The position numbers were made by a program, and so were the translations under genes. Source: Harmothoe impar (Eukaryota > Annelida > Polychaeta > Phyllodocida > Polynoidae). From it: DNA of 64,000 bases. The stretch spans positions 12,934,784 to 12,998,783 of the forward strand of contig OX381706.1 of the NCBI GenBank assembly GCA_947462335.1. The letters are read 5' to 3'. The notes below the pieces were generated by a model. That model did not search any database. It was not told the DNA's origin and worked only from the letters and a program-made list of their open reading frames with translations. Positions 35,988 to 49,545 of the stretch are shown piece after piece; within the stretch, counting starts at the first letter, position 1; each line of letters begins with the position of its first letter.

Positions 35988-36243
35988 CACAGAGAGAAGA
36001 AGTAAAATCACGGTACTCTCAAATGGAAGTCCAGCCCCGATCACTGAGGTAACTCTCCCCACAACTCTAAAGTGACCCCCAATCATTTATAAGGGAGTCT
36101 TGGAACAGAGTCATTATAGAGTCATTATCTATAGAGTTATTTTCGAGTCTTGCTAATGTTAAGGAGTCACGTTAGAGTCCTGGGGAGAGTTACCTCAGTG
36201 ATTAAATTGGGAGTTACAGTGATTCTACTTCTTTTCTGTGTGT
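35988..36243. mobile_element. MITE with ~55-bp ends, nested in GCATCATGC repeat
   Basis: GAAGAAGTAAAATCACGGTA is mirrored by the right end (TTACAGTGATTCTACTTCTT), and ATCACTGAGGTAACTCTCCC by GGGAGAGTTACCTCAGTGAT. Flanking GCATCATGC and GTCATCATGACGAC words show it landed in an older GCATCATGC-family copy. Confidence 0.8.
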
Positions 36244-38040
36244 GCCCTTTGTCATCATGACGACAAAAGTCATCTAACATGGTTGAGAAGTTATACCATA
36301 TCTGGGAGAACTATGGAGAACCCGGCGAGGCCGACAAAGGGCCTGGCTAATGCGCTCTCTGTTGGAGTCTGATGGCTGTGGTCAATAGTTAAATAGGAAT
36401 CTCAAATAAACCAAACTTCTCACCCCATGAGCCCCGTCCTCCAGTCTATATAATTGCAGTGCTAATGCAATTCTCCCTCCTCTCCCCACATTTTATTACC
36501 CATAATGACACCACCAAGGAGATGAGGCTGGCCTCCTCCTGTAGGTGTCAAACTTAGCACTAATAAAGCTACTAATGCCCTCACAGTCAGGGGGCTCACC
36601 AGGATAAGCCAGACAAGGTATAAAACCTCCAGTTATCTGTAACAAACCGCTGATAACCCTGCAGCAGCCCTCTAGGAATACAGGGATCTCAAATGAGCTA
36701 AGGCCTTGAATAGGCGCAGGTAGATGTAGGGATTGAAATTGAAATTTAGGCTATTTTTGTATCTAGATTGAGGTGGCTTATTCAAGCCTTTAATGGTATA
36801 TGATTGGTGTATCATGATGACCGTTCCGTGGAGTACTATTGTAGTTAATATTGCAGCACTCGTGGTTACTACATGCATGCATCATGACAATAAGATTTAG
36901 CATGAAAGCATCAGGTGGTTCTGAAATGTTTAATTGCTACAGCTATCTGTATCAAACCGCTGATAACCCTGCAGCTATTGCCCAGCAGCCACCCATGCTA
37001 CAACATGGAGGCACGATACCGGCTACCAGAGCCTCGTCTAAAAACAAACACGTGTGATTGCTTGTGGGTGATGACGTAAAGAGATAGGGGAGATCCACCG
37101 CCTAGCGGGACCTTGGTGAACTACACTAGACATCATTATCTCCTCCGATATTAGAGAGTGAGGCGGACGTATCGCCGGAAGTGCTGTATCAGCTAAATAC
37201 CGGCAGGTCTATTAAAGCAATGCTAAGCTGCCAGGTACACTGGCTGTATCCTTGGCTGCCTATACGACCGATCTCTTAGTCACTATAGTCTAACCAAGTC
37301 ATTTTCTTGCCTTGCTATGAGACCAACATAGGTTAGTTAATATTGTCAGTACTGACTAATTCACCTTAGTCTTCTCCGTTTCAATGGGTTTTAGGTCCTT
37401 TTGAGTAATGGGTGTTAGGTCCTTTTGAGTAAGGCATTAGTCATACTTTTTGTATATCAAAGGGATCAAGGCTAGATGTTTGTTACAAATATTTTCGGGC
37501 CTATTAGAAGGGTAAAGGGAATGTAGGCTCGCAGCAAATTAAATTCAGATGAAGGATCTGCAATTCTTGTGAATATGCATGTTTCCCCTAGCCCATGGAC
37601 TTTGTGGCATTGTAAGCTTCAATTGGATACACATGTAGCCATATGTGCCTATTTTTTTCATAGGCTGGGTAGGCTGGAAAGGCTGTGTAGGCCGGGTAGG
37701 CTGGGTACAAGCTGGAAGTGTTAGTTACCCAGAGACAAGGTACCAGTCAGTAAGAGTAACCGCAACCAGCAAAATTCAAAATGGCTGACCGGTTGGGTAT
37801 GACTCTACAGGGTTATTCAGCTTGCGGGATGTGCATCTGGTTTTGGTACCTTCTAATTCAAACTATTTCAAACCTCTCTTCTGATATTCCGCTGCAATAT
37901 TCGTTCTGGATCCCAACATAAAACATTAAAAAAAACAGAATTGGCCTTTAGTTGGTTGCGCTATTGTGGCATGCAGTGGCAGTGTGATGTGTATACGTAG
38001 CTACATGGCTACATGGTTAATCCACGAGTAGACCCACTGC
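36244..38040. other. non-coding; scattered repeat copies
   Basis: Contains ACCGCTGATAACCCTGCAG twice (36646 and 36957), GCATGCATCATGAC words near 36875, and a copy of the GAGTAAGGCATTAGTC repeat (37260-37470). No gene. Confidence 0.5.
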
Positions 38041-38350
38041 TAACCCTTTGAGAATGACATAATGCCTTAGTAAATAATGTCTTTGGTTGTCATAATGCAT
38101 GAATTCAAGCTTGGTGAGTAATAGTGCTGCATTCATGCATCATGCCCAAAGGGTCGGCATGATGCAACAATGCAGCACCAGCAAGTTACTCACCAGGGCT
38201 GCATTAGTGCATCATGATGCTTCTTCGAGAGTAGCTCAACCCCACAGCGTAGGCATGATGCTTGAATGTATCCCTGGCGAGGTACTCGCCTGGGGTACAT
38301 TCATGCATCATGACGTCCTCGGGAATAATGCATCATGCCATACTTAAAGG
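38041..38350. mobile_element. MITE, CCCTTTAAGG/GCATCATGC family
   Basis: TAACCCTTTGAGAATGACAT at the left and CATGCCATACTTAAAGG at the right. Three internal hairpins of the type CAGCAAGTTACTCACCAGGGCTGCATT alternate with GCATCATGC. One of the longer family members. Confidence 0.8.
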
Positions 38351-38477
38351 TGGTTACCAGTATCCCTAGTAGGCCTCCATATTGTGAACATCTTACTCAA
38401 TGCTAAAGGGCTCTGACGCAGCCCCGCATGTAGCAGCTAGCAGCTATTTAGCTGCCCAGCCAACATTGCTTAGTGAG

Positions 38478-38815
38478 ACCCATATGTGTTTTACTTGGGT
38501 AAGCTGATTTTCCCATATCTGGGTTATGGCCCTTTCTGTCCAGGGCTATAAATGGAAGTCAAGTGGTCAGCCCAGATTCAGCTAGAGCCCAGATTTTTTT
38601 CACTTGAGCACAAATTATAGAAACGTACAACATGGTGATTTCTGGGGAAAAAAATAGGATGTCAGCATGTTTTGAAAGTTTTTCAATGTATTTCGGTAAG
38701 TTTTACCTGGGCTGGCGGATCGGGCCTCCCACTTATAGCCCTGGACAAAAAGGAACATAACCCAGATATGGGCAAGGACAGCTGGCCCAAGTAATACCCA
38801 TATGGGCCCCAGGTA
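38478..38815. mobile_element. foldback MITE, related to 9255-9600
   Basis: CCCATATCTGGGTTATGGCCC at the left and GAACATAACCCAGATATGGGC at the right. Internal sequence follows the earlier copy. Confidence 0.75.
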
Positions 38816-39009
38816 CCAATGTTTTCTGGATGTATAGCAGCTATATAGGACATGCATGCCGTCCTTAAAGTGTTAAAGCCATGATAGAGTGCTATACGAT
38901 AGGATTGACAGTGATTGATTAAGGGTCACATTTGCTGGCCGGTGGTATTGATGTGGTATATACCTCAGTGGCCGGCGCTACCATGATCAAGGTACACTGA
39001 TTGCCTTTT

Positions 39010-39236
39010 TAACCCTTTTATGATGGCATTGGGCATTAATAGTATTTCAGAGTCCTGATACATGAATGCAGCCTTGGTGAGGTACCCACCGGGATTGTAT
39101 CATACCGAGCCTACTGTGTTGATACACTCCCAAGGGACTGGCATGATACATGTAATGCAGCACTGGTGAGTTAGCGTATCATTGGTACATCATGATGCCA
39201 GATTGATGTGAAGGTGTTTAAAGGGTTAACAGATCA
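39010..39236. mobile_element. MITE, CCCTTTAAGG/GCATCATGC family
   Basis: TTAACCCTTTTATGATGGCAT at the left and TTTAAAGGGTTAA at the right. Internal GGCATGATACATGTAATGCA and TGGTGAGTTAGC words are degenerate relatives of the family core. Confidence 0.75.
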
Positions 39237-39568
39237 TGTATACTGTAATGGGGACCATGCCATTGGCTAACGTTTATAATTGCTTAATATTTGTGAGTGT
39301 GTGTGGCCTGGTACGGTTTGTGTTAATGATATCAGATTCCTTATCAACATGACGCTCGGTAGTGATGCTCGATCTTGTTTACTGCTCGACAAATTTAATA
39401 CCCGAAGATCCCAGACTGTTTATAAAGGTGCAGTATAAGGGTTATATACATGAATTGGTACACTCGATGGTTGTTTTAATGGTACAGACCTCATATCTGG
39501 CTTTATATCTATAGGTTCATTTACACTGTAAATCAACAGTGCCCATGTACACTACTACCATAGTATAC

Positions 39569-39826
<258 letters not shown>

Positions 39827-40331
39827 TCTGTAAAACATCTACTGCTCAGCTATGTCCACTTCTTCAGTGTATGCTTTACTCTCAATATATACCGCTTCCC
39901 AGAATCTGTCAGACAATGACACAGCAAAAATTGCAGTCAAGCAACAATATGTCTACCTTTATTTCACCTGTCAAAAAGATGTCCGCCACAAGAACAGTAT
40001 ACAAGGCCACATAGATGTGTGTTGTTTGATACAATATAGAATTCAGATCAAATGAGCAACTATAGCTAGTCATCTGCAAGGGAGGTATTTACATCTCTAG
40101 ATTATAGCTATCTCATAAGATATGTTAGATCATGATTAGCACCAACTGATATTTGAGAACAATTTAATTAATCTGATTTTCTATTTGATGGGAATATCTT
40201 TTCACAAATAACATTTCTAGATAATACTTAAACTCAGATATTTGGTCATCTATGACACTGTGGTAAACGCCGGTTCTCACATTGACTTAAAACAAAACAT
40301 CTAGAACATTCAGGAAGCAGATATCCATAGA

Positions 40332-40373
40332 GGGGGGGAGGGGGGGGGGCAGCGGGAGGGGGGGGGGGGGGTT
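40332..40373. repeat. G-run cluster
   Basis: Several G-runs of 5-16 bases, a G-quadruplex candidate. TACGCCACTGAA downstream (~40438) resembles the end of hAT-type MITEs (CAGTGGCGTA), so the block may be a decayed element. Confidence 0.7.
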
Positions 40374-40449
40374 CCAAGCAACTTTACGCATCAGCTTTTA
40401 AGTAGTATTAGCGCCCTTAACCCCCTCCCCTTTTCCTACGCCACTGAAC

Positions 40450-42483
40450 ATATACTGGTACAGTGGATGCTTATCGTTGCTAGCTGACTACAAATATCCG
40501 CTCACGGCTCTTCCTGATTGTTTCAGTATGCTCTCCCACTGGTTGTAGGATCACCACATTCTGTTTCCTACCCTGGCTGTTTCTAGTTACTCCACTACTC
40601 TCAGTAGAATGTGGTTTTGAAACTTGACTGACCCATTGCGTACAGGTCAATCTATGTCAACTCACTATCAAAATCTAAGATAACAATCTTCTGGAGAAAA
40701 GGACTTCCAAAAGAATGCTTATCATTGGTAATCGAGTTGTGCCTGTCTAAACATACATCTATGTGGTAATGACACTGTAACCCACCCATGTAGTTAAACC
40801 CGCAGATCTTACTGCCCCTCCAGTAACAGTCAGAGTGCAGTCGGGACAGGTACTCAGCCCTATATATAGGGGGGCTGGGGGTATAAGTGATTTTGACTTA
40901 CAACACATTGTAGCAAGGGACCTTAGAACAGAAGTCGTGTTTCAGCAGATGTTAATCTCCAAGCATTATGTTGTTTGTAAACACCGCACTCTCCACCCAT
41001 ATGTCTAGTCTACCGGTGGCTATAACTCACTTACTGGTTAGCTGGGTTTGCGCTATTCTCAGATGCTGCACCAACATGGCCAATTAACATGGGTAACTGT
41101 GAGGGAGAGAATATTATTAACAGTGGAGGCAAAATATTTTGACTTGGAATGGAGTATAGGAAGCTACGTCTTTAAGATCCCTGTAGGAACAATGTTGAAA
41201 TACATTATTTCTATGGAAGCTATCCACCCAGCATGAATGATTGCATTAAACTTTAAGCAAATCCGAGATGCTTAGATGGACACTTTAAGCAGCTTTAATA
41301 TCCTTAGATAACACTTAATGTAGCCATCATGACCTTTCCATGACAATTCCGTCGTATTGACTGAACATGTATTACCAGTTTCAAAATACTTAATCATCTG
41401 TTTTAATAACTGTATCCGTCCAGTCATAGTCCTGTAGTGTCCATCTTGCTCTTTACAAAACAAGTGTATAATCAATACACCGTGATAATACATATTGGTT
41501 AGTACTTTAAATCAGCTATGCTGAGTACTACCCTTATCATTGTTGACAGTTTATTTTCATTAGTCATCCATGTGCAATATCTTTCCATTTTTCATGCCTA
41601 CTGTATGACTTGGAATCATGTACGAGCTTTCTGTTTCATGCATACACCGTGATGACGAAAGACAAGGAAATATTCATGTATATTAATGTGGTCAATAAAT
41701 GATTAAAACACCTAAAAAAAAACATAAATCACTTTAAGGGTTCCTTTAGGGACCTTTGATTTGCTTAAATGTAAACATTAATGCGGTGGGGATAGCCTCT
41801 GATGAAATATTGCTTTTCAATATTGTTCCTAAAGGCATCTAATAATGATTCCTCATACTTCATTGCATGTTTTTAGAATCTAAAAGGCACATTTAAACTC
41901 AAGTTATACCCCACCCGCCTACAGCAAGGCAAGCACCCAGCCTCTTTGGCATGGATCTGTTCACTCACTAAACCACAAGGCTTCTGCAGGGTTATTGGAT
42001 TTCCTCCCACCAAAGAAATGATCAAATCGTCTTTTCGAACAGGCGCGCCCCAATATCTGGCCGCTGAATTTGAGCAACAGTGAAAACACCGGGGCGGTGC
42101 TGTCCTCACTGGTTATCCTACGGCGGCTCTGATTCATTATCCGCTAATTTTTCTGACAGCCCAGGACTTGGTTTTTGGTGGGAAATCCATGAAAGACTAC
42201 CAAGAGTCTGCAATGGATGAGCCCCAATTCTACTCACAGCTTGCCTTGTCCTTGCTGCTTGACTGCAGTCAGGGAAAGGCTTGGCAAAGCGGTCGGCGGT
42301 TGACAGAAAGTCAAAGTTACAGAAATTACTTTCAGATGCTTTAATCTGCAGTGACAGTCGAGTTATCTCCCTAAAGGACACTTTGGTTTGTTCATGTTGG
42401 TTCCTTGTCAGAGGAATCGGTTTGTATCATTTTGCCATGAAATGGGGAAATGTGACTGACACATGGAGATGTTTCCAGCTACC
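40450..42483. other. non-coding, no gene recognised
   Basis: Only short ORFs. AAATGTAAACATTAATGCGGTGG (41769) belongs to the dispersed AAATGCAAACATTAATGC repeat. Confidence 0.45.
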
Positions 42484-42715
42484 ATAAATTCTCCCATATA
42501 AGCCTACCTCGCGAATTGGCCACACCCCTAACTTAAACAAATCATATCAGCCTCAGAGAGGCTCTGAACATTGCGAAATCAGTACTGTAGTTTACTGATA
42601 GAAACTCATGTATAAGCCAGAATTCGATATTGGGCCTATCCTATGTTTAAGCCACACTGGCAGTCTGAATCATACTAGCCAAAGCTTCTACGCAAGTGTT
42701 TACTGTACTTATTTA
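42484..42715. mobile_element. degenerate TACCGTAAA MITE
   Basis: Left ACCATAAATTCTCCCATATAAGCC and right GCTTCTACGCAAGTGTTTACTGTA are decayed versions of the 28276-28501 ends, with AAGCC words inside. Confidence 0.6.
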
Positions 42716-42949
42716 GAACATATCTGCAGGGGACTTGGGGTAATAAGTGCTTATCCTCTAAAGTAATCCCGAGTCATCAGAGATTAGATAACATAGACTT
42801 TTACTTAATCTTCATATTGTGTTTCAATGCCTTTGGAATTTAGCTTCTCTCTATAAGTAATGTCTATTAGCTTGGCTAGAGCAGATGTGCATATAACCCC
42901 ATAAGGACCTACCTAGAGGAGAGATCGTTTGTAATCTGCATTTACCCTC

Positions 42950-43275
42950 TAAGGATGGCATGTCGCTAAAAGGTGACGCTTATTATCATGATGCACCGAT
43001 GCAGCCCCTATGAGTAACACACCGATGTTGGATTGGTGCATTATGCCAACCGTTCCGGACTCAACCCTAAGAAGTTGACATGATGCATGAATGATGCTCT
43101 AGCGAGTTACTCACCAGGGCTGCATTCATGCATCATGCTGAACCTGAGGGGTTGATACCCTCCTGAAGGTTCGTTTTAGAGAACGAGCGCAGCACTTGCT
43201 GGTTATTCACCAGAGAAATATTATTGCACTATGACGACAACGGCTATTTCACATCATGCGGACATGAGAGGGTTA
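42950..43275. mobile_element. MITE, CCCTTTAAGG/GCATCATGC family
   Basis: TACCCTCTAAGGATGGCATG at the left and GGACATGAGAGGGTTA at the right. Internal GCGAGTTACTCACCAGGGC hairpin and several GCATCATGC words. Confidence 0.8.
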
Positions 43276-43614
43276 TCAGAAGTAAGAGGAAATAATTACT
43301 GGAAGCAGCTGCGTGGAGCAAAATTAGCCAAGCCATGACTACACTAAATTCAGATTACAAGCTGAGGACCCTCAAATCCCCCCGAGGGGAATGTTTCTTA
43401 TAAACAATGTAGAATAACATCAGCTTGAATATTTCATCAGACTTTGAAGATATAAGAAACAATCGAAAAAAAAATTGTATGTAGAGAGTCACAGAAAGCT
43501 AATATGTCTGCCCGCTTCCTACTGAGTCCTAGCGACCCATAACACAGATAATATCTAGGCTCCAGAACTTAGTCAGTACTGGCTAACAAATCAGCCAATA
43601 GTACCTAACCTAGT

Positions 43615-43840
43615 TACTGTAAAACCTCGCGTATAAGCCGCGGCTAGTACGCAAATGAGATCACTGGTGCGGCTTATAGGATCGGCACAGAGTCCAGGTG
43701 CGGCTTATACGCGAGTTTTTGCTCCTATAGTACAGTACTAAAGCCACCCTAATCAGATCGCTGGTGCGGCTTATAGGATCGGCCCAAAGTCGGAGTGCGG
43801 CTTGTACGCGAGTTAGGCTTATATGCAAGGTTTTACGGTA
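43615..43840. mobile_element. MITE, TACTGTAAAACCTCGCG ends
   Basis: TACTGTAAAACCTCGCGTAT at the left and GCAAGGTTTTACGGTA at the right, with repeated GTGCGGCTTATA. It sits in a copy of the GAGTAAGGCATTAGTC repeat (43560-43990), splitting it. Confidence 0.9.
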
Positions 43841-43999
43841 GTCATTTTCTGTCACCGCACATGACCAACCTAGGTTAGTTAACACCAGTTGTCAGGTTGG
43901 TCAGTACTGACCTTAGTCTTGTCCATGTCAATCACTATTAGGCTAAGCACTTTCGAGTAAGGCATTAGTCATATGTTGTTTTGCCTCAGTCATTTTTGA

Positions 44000-45535
44000 A
44001 TATCACTTGGTCATGCCTCACGGATATCCCTATGCTTAACTTGGTATAGCCACTTCAGAGTAAGGGCCGGGACATTTAGATTATCCGTGTAGAGCCGGTA
44101 GTAGTGGTAATTGGAGTGGGGAGATAGGAGGCCAACATAAACAGATCAAGTCGCTCAGTGGATGCCAGCTTCAGCCCACCTCCTTTAACAAATGACCCAT
44201 TTGGTCCAAGGCTTGGGAATTTAGCAGAACATTACTAAGTCTAAACTTGCAGGTGTGACAAAATCGTATGTTGTATAGTATAATCTGAATATGTAGGAGA
44301 GAACAATATTGTTTTCACCTACATCTGTGATGAATGCAATAATTGTGTACCAAAATATTGACAGACTAGGCCAAAAAATAGTTTCAGGTCGCCCCACTGG
44401 CCCTTTACAAAACAGGGCCGACCCTACGTTTTCTTATGCAATTTTGAAGAATTTCTTCTTTTTTTTATTTATCCATTTTTGGTCAATTTTAGGGGATTCT
44501 GGCTAGTACTTTCATGTAAATTTTTTGAAAATCCGACCTACCGACCCCACATTTTCTTCCCATGTTACCTGGAACATACCTTTTTTTGGCCTTGGTAAAA
44601 TCAGGGAGTCCAGCTATATAGTTAGATAGCCATCCCCTTGTTGGTACTTGGGTATCTGCCATATGTCAGGACGTTGTGTATCTACCACTCAGTAAGCACT
44701 ACCCCTATCTACCACCCATAATGAAGAGCAAGACCTCTTGGCAGGGGCTCATGTACTTGAACATTGAGCTAGTTCCCGACATGATGAACATATAAATGTA
44801 AGCCACACTGTCTAGACAAACACGACAGAGAAAAGCAGCGAAAGTCAATGTCTCCTGAAATACGACCACTGCATGAATGTGTGCATTTAAGCAATCCGCA
44901 AATTAAAGATACCATAGTGGCCCTTTTAAGCCCGGTTTAAGTCTTTAGGGTTTAGTTATCCCCTGCGCTTATACAGGGACCTGTGCTTATATGAGTCCCT
45001 TTAGCGAGATAATTTGGGTTTTAGAGGGATTCAAGACCTGCATTTATTTGAGACCCTTTCGCCCAAACGGGTCATTACGGTTCTTGAAGTATTATTTAAT
45101 TTCTTTTTCAAATTCCAGAAAATGACGCTATAGAAGTGGCTTTTATGCCTTGGTAACCTTTTTGTGATATTCGCATGGCATTTACTGAAGCTAATGCTTC
45201 TTTAAGTGTTCTTTAAAGCATCTTTAATTTGCTTAAATGCAAACATTAATGCAGTGACCCTTTTGAGCAACCAAAATAGAGAAGTGATCCTCCACATTGA
45301 AGCTATCCATTTTAGAGTCGACATATATGTAAGCGTGGTATTGATTTTATCTTTAAGAAGACTTATCCTCAAAGTGTTCAGTTACTTTTTGACTTTGAAA
45401 TCTTCCTCGTATTTGTCTCCCCTCGCTGTATCAGCCTCCCCTGTGTCCTGTACAGAATAGTCGCTGATTGTCTGAGAGTCACTGCTCTATGTCTAAAGTA
45501 GCACTACGCTGTAAGTTTCCGACTCAACATCCCTC
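44000..45535. other. non-coding; dispersed repeat fragments
   Basis: Ends similar to the 11128-12714 element appear as GACTAGGCCAAAAAATAG (44365) and GTTACCTGGAACATACCTTT (44564). The AAATGCAAACATTAATGCAGTG repeat occurs near 45235. No gene. Confidence 0.5.
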
Positions 45536-45539
45536 AACT

Positions 45540-45797
45540 CTTTAATGACGACAGGTCCCTAAAGGATTACATTTCTGGTTAAATAGCACAGGTTCAGCCC
45601 TGGCGAGTAACTCGCCAGTGCTGCATCAGTGCATCATGCCGACCCTCCTTGGTCTGTCATAAGGTCCCATAATGTCGGCACGATGCTTGAATGCACCAGT
45701 GGCGAGTTACAAGGCTTGACTGGGCTGCATTCATGCATCATGACGCCCAAGAGCATGATGCACCAATGCATGATGCCGTCCTTAAAGGTTTAAAGAG
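45540..45797. mobile_element. MITE, CCCTTTAAGG/GCATCATGC family
   Basis: Left CTCTTTAATGACGACAGG, right GATGCCGTCCTTAAAGGTTTAA. Internal CAGCCCTGGCGAGTAACTCG hairpin and GCATCATGCCGACCCT. Confidence 0.8.
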
Positions 45798-47790
45798 CAG
45801 CTATTAAGGACCCACTTGGGCCCTTCCCAGGGTTTAGGCAGAGCAGTGGCAGACATGGACTTCTAACTCAGTAAAACCAGCCGATTGTGAAGGCTCCAGG
45901 GGAGAATAAACAAGTTGCCGTCTTAAAACAAACACTTCAAGACAGGACTTTGGCTTTTAACAAGGTAAAATGGAAGAAGCGCGTAGTTGACAACGGCCTT
46001 GATGTGTTCTGGGGAGTGGAAGGAAACGCCAGCAGCGTGCAATTAAAGGCACACATGCCACAGGCTTTGGTAAATAATGACTGCTATGTCTGGCTATAGT
46101 GAAGTATATTTTGCTGCATTCTTGAACATGGACTGCCATTGATATACAGCTGAATATATATACTGTGGTATGCTCCGATGACTATGTACTATATGATGTA
46201 TAATAGTGTAAATATTTGTGATAGTAATAAATTATCCAAGGCAGCTAGAAAAAGGTTTCCCATTACTGTAGCCTACTTGTTATAGAACCAGGACTTGACC
46301 AAAACCTATTTTGTCTTCTCCCTTCTTATCTTTGGGTATCACTTTTTCGGTGAAATTTTCTCACCCTCAACCAGCATAATGTCTGACCCTCTACCATGGT
46401 GACAGAGTCACCGAGGGAGTCATGTACCGTGCCTAATGTGGGAGGGGAGTGGTTTTCCGCAAAAAGAAAGTCAGTTGTAGAGGGAAATCTGTCCCCTGGT
46501 TTTATGTCATATTCGGTCAAGCAAGGGTCCTCCCAACACCTCATCAGCAAGCTCGCCCGAGCTTGCCTGCCACTCCCTTCTTATCTTTAAATGAGTTTAA
46601 AATGGACAAGTATTGGCATATACGGTATTACTTTAGAGGTTATAAATATTGTCAGTCGTGCAGTGGGCTGGAAATAACTTTCATTCCCGAACCACTGAAG
46701 ATCAATAAACTGTTAGCTACTAAAATATGAAAGGAAAGATTTTCATTTTTTAAAAGCACCATATTTTTCAGCGCTTGGTGATTTGAGCATTGCAAATGAG
46801 AGTTTTTGCAGCCAACCATTTCAGCTCGACAGCCAAATTCATATAAACTATAAAAAGCTACCATGCAAATAGGGTTTCAGCAAGTTTTCAAAGATTATTG
46901 CTCAAAACCCTTTCGCTCAAATCCTTTAATCATCTTAATAAAACAACAGGCTGGAATTTCATTCTATAAAACGCCAGTCAATCAAATTACTAATTGCTCG
47001 AATTTTCACAAACGGTTTCGCTTTACTACATTTGTGTGTTTGGTGAGGCCTCCGTGAACATGATTGGGCGGTTCCTGGTTCTATGAATCATGTTTGATCG
47101 AGCGTAAACTCTAAAATGTTGACGTTAAAACAATTGCTGCTTTTATGAGTAATGTGTGTCATTACATCAAATCTGCAGGTAATTGATTCTGTATGTTATG
47201 AATTTATCTACTTTTTAAGTAAATCGATCTCACTGACATGACGCTTATTCAAAAAGATCAAGTTTTTTTGGTGAGACAAAAACGTTACTCTTTCAAATTA
47301 AAGTACAAAATTAATATATGAAATTTCAGAATACTTAAATTTACGCTTTAACCAGTTTTACTGCATGTGTTCCTGATGACACTATTAAAAAGAGGGGGAG
47401 GGAGGGTTATGCTTCCCAGGGCCCGTCCTCGCCCCGAATTTTGACACGCTGGGTGGGGTGGGGGGTAAAACCCTCGATGTATTTCTCTGGAAAAGGGATA
47501 AAGAAGAGAAGTCAATGGAAAATGTCAGCGCCTAACCCCCTGTTGTTAACAAATAAATGAGCACTCACCTAGGTGGTTAAATTGATCCATTCAAATAGAG
47601 CCCCTGCGTACAGCTGATGTTGGAGGACCACCATAGGAGGACAGTGTGCAGCTTATCAGAGTAGTGGCTGGAAGATTGATCTTCATTGGGATCCATTGGG
47701 GGAAGGAGCAGCTCAGAATGGGGTTGCCTCAATTCATGAGTTGCTCAAACTCAACTCCATCAGCTGAGATTAACTCCAATTTTTTAACTT
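45798..47790. other. non-coding, no gene recognised
   Basis: The 70-aa ORF at 45887-46099 looks the most protein-like but has no family resemblance. The rest is AT-rich. A degenerate end of the C-rich MITE lies at 47537-47568. Confidence 0.45.
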
Positions 47791-47791
47791 T

Positions 47792-48040
47792 ATACTCTTT
47801 AAGGACAGCATGTCACAAAAGGATGACGTTTGTTGTCACGATGCGCTAATGCAGTCCTGGCAAGTAATTCACCGGTGCTGCATTAGTGCATCATGCCAAC
47901 CGTTAAGGGTGTCTCAATCCCATAGGGTCGGCATGATGCATGAACGGATCACGGGCGAGTTACTCACCAGTACATGCATTCATGCATCATGTTGACCAAT
48001 GGCTTGATGCACTAAGGCATGTCGTCCTTAAAGGGTTTAA
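47792..48040. mobile_element. MITE, CCCTTTAAGG/GCATCATGC family
   Basis: Left ACTCTTTAAGGACAGCATG, right GCATGTCGTCCTTAAAGGGT. Internal AGTCCTGGCAAGTAATTCAC and GGGTCGGCATGATGCATGAA words. Confidence 0.85.
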
Positions 48041-48921
48041 ACTCAACAGTGCTTGATGAATTATAATTTCTCTAATTGTAATGTTTTACCCGGCAAAGTA
48101 TGAACATTTCTGATTTCATCTGTTCATGCAGTGAGTGGTTTTAAAACAATTCCCATTACTATGATCCTCAAATGTGATTAACCCCATCCATGCACTGCTG
48201 GGGAAATATCACGCAATAGGAATATTAAATTCAGGCAGCCTTGATGTTCATAAAAGCATCATAGTAAGAGCATTACATGTTATATTTGGACCTCTTTTTC
48301 TCCATATCACTCTCTACTTACACTAAGATGGCTTCTTCATTAATTTGCCCGGACTCTCTTTTTTTATTGGGTTTAATTTGACCCGCCTCTTTTCTTCAGG
48401 AGGCAGGCATATTTGAATCGCGTGGCAATGCCTAATTTAGTTCGTGAGACTCATTTTGTAAGCTTAACTCTGTCATTCCTGTGTAAATAGTGTTCAATTA
48501 GATACAATGCCTATACCGGTGTATAGCTATCTACTACTCAATATACTGATCAAACGTTTTCAGCAACACCGACCTATGGTGAAGTAGCAATAATTTGTCA
48601 TCCGATTGTTTCACTTATCAAACTCATCAAACTCTAAATGATGGGGGTTGACGGCGATAAGGGCTTTTCCTAAAATGTACAGTCGACATGGGATCTATAC
48701 CTGGGGATCTATAGTAATAAATGGAATGAGAAATAAAAAGATAGTGACAAGGGACATGAGCATTTATCAAAATCAACAGGCGACATGGGGACCCCATCTA
48801 GACCCCTAGACTATAATACATGCTAAACATAGATCTGTGCAGGTCATTCCCCCCAATTACCAAGTAATTTGATCAAACCTGTTCACGGCAGAGGTCATGT
48901 ATGGAGAGGAGGTTAGACTGT
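48041..48921. other. non-coding, no feature recognised
   Basis: AT-rich. GACATGGG/GGGACATGAG words at 48745-48800 relate to the 20105-21365 field. Confidence 0.4.
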
Positions 48922-49125
48922 TTAACCCTTAAAGGATGGCATGCCGCTAAACAATGACATTTCTCGTCATGATGCACCATTGCAGCCCCGGCGAGTAAGT
49001 CGCTGGTCCTGCATTGGTCCATCACGCCGACCCTGCAGGAGTGTCTCGACCCAGGGCTGTATTCATGCATCAAGACGAACAAGGCATGATGCACTAATGC
49101 ACTAAGCCGTCCTCAGAGGTTTAAT
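48922..49125. mobile_element. MITE, CCCTTTAAGG/GCATCATGC family
   Basis: Left TTAACCCTTAAAGGATGGCAT, right CTAAGCCGTCCTCAGAGGTTTAA. Core GCAGCCCCGGCGAGTAAGTC present. Confidence 0.8.
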
Positions 49126-49318
49126 AGGGGAGAAGACGTGCTGTGTTTGTCAGGGTGGGCTCTTCGCTCAGTCCTCCCGGGCGGGGGGGCAGAGTCAAAA
49201 GCGGAAACGTCTGTCAAGCTGAAAGGGCGGGGGCTGGTGGAACAGCTGCCTCCAAAACTACAGCGCTTTTACTTCCTCTTCCCCTGCACACACAAGTCTG
49301 CTCTAGGTTCTTAAGTTA

Positions 49319-49545
49319 ACCCTTTAAGGCAGCATGTTGCTTAATGTATTCATTATGATGCATCGATGGAGACCTGGAGGCGAGTAACTCGCCGACCCTT
49401 CGGGAGTGTATTGATCCCGTAGGGTGAGCTTGAAAGTAGCCCTGTTGAGTTACTCGCCAGGGCTACACACATGCATCATATGAACCAAAGGAATGATGCA
49501 TTCAGGCATTAAGGCATGATACCGTCCTTAGATAGTTCAAGGCGC
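49319..49545. mobile_element. MITE, CCCTTTAAGG/GCATCATGC family
   Basis: Left TTAACCCTTTAAGGCAGCATG, right GATACCGTCCTTAGATAGTTCAA. Core GAGGCGAGTAACTCGCCGAC present. The right end is more decayed. Confidence 0.8.
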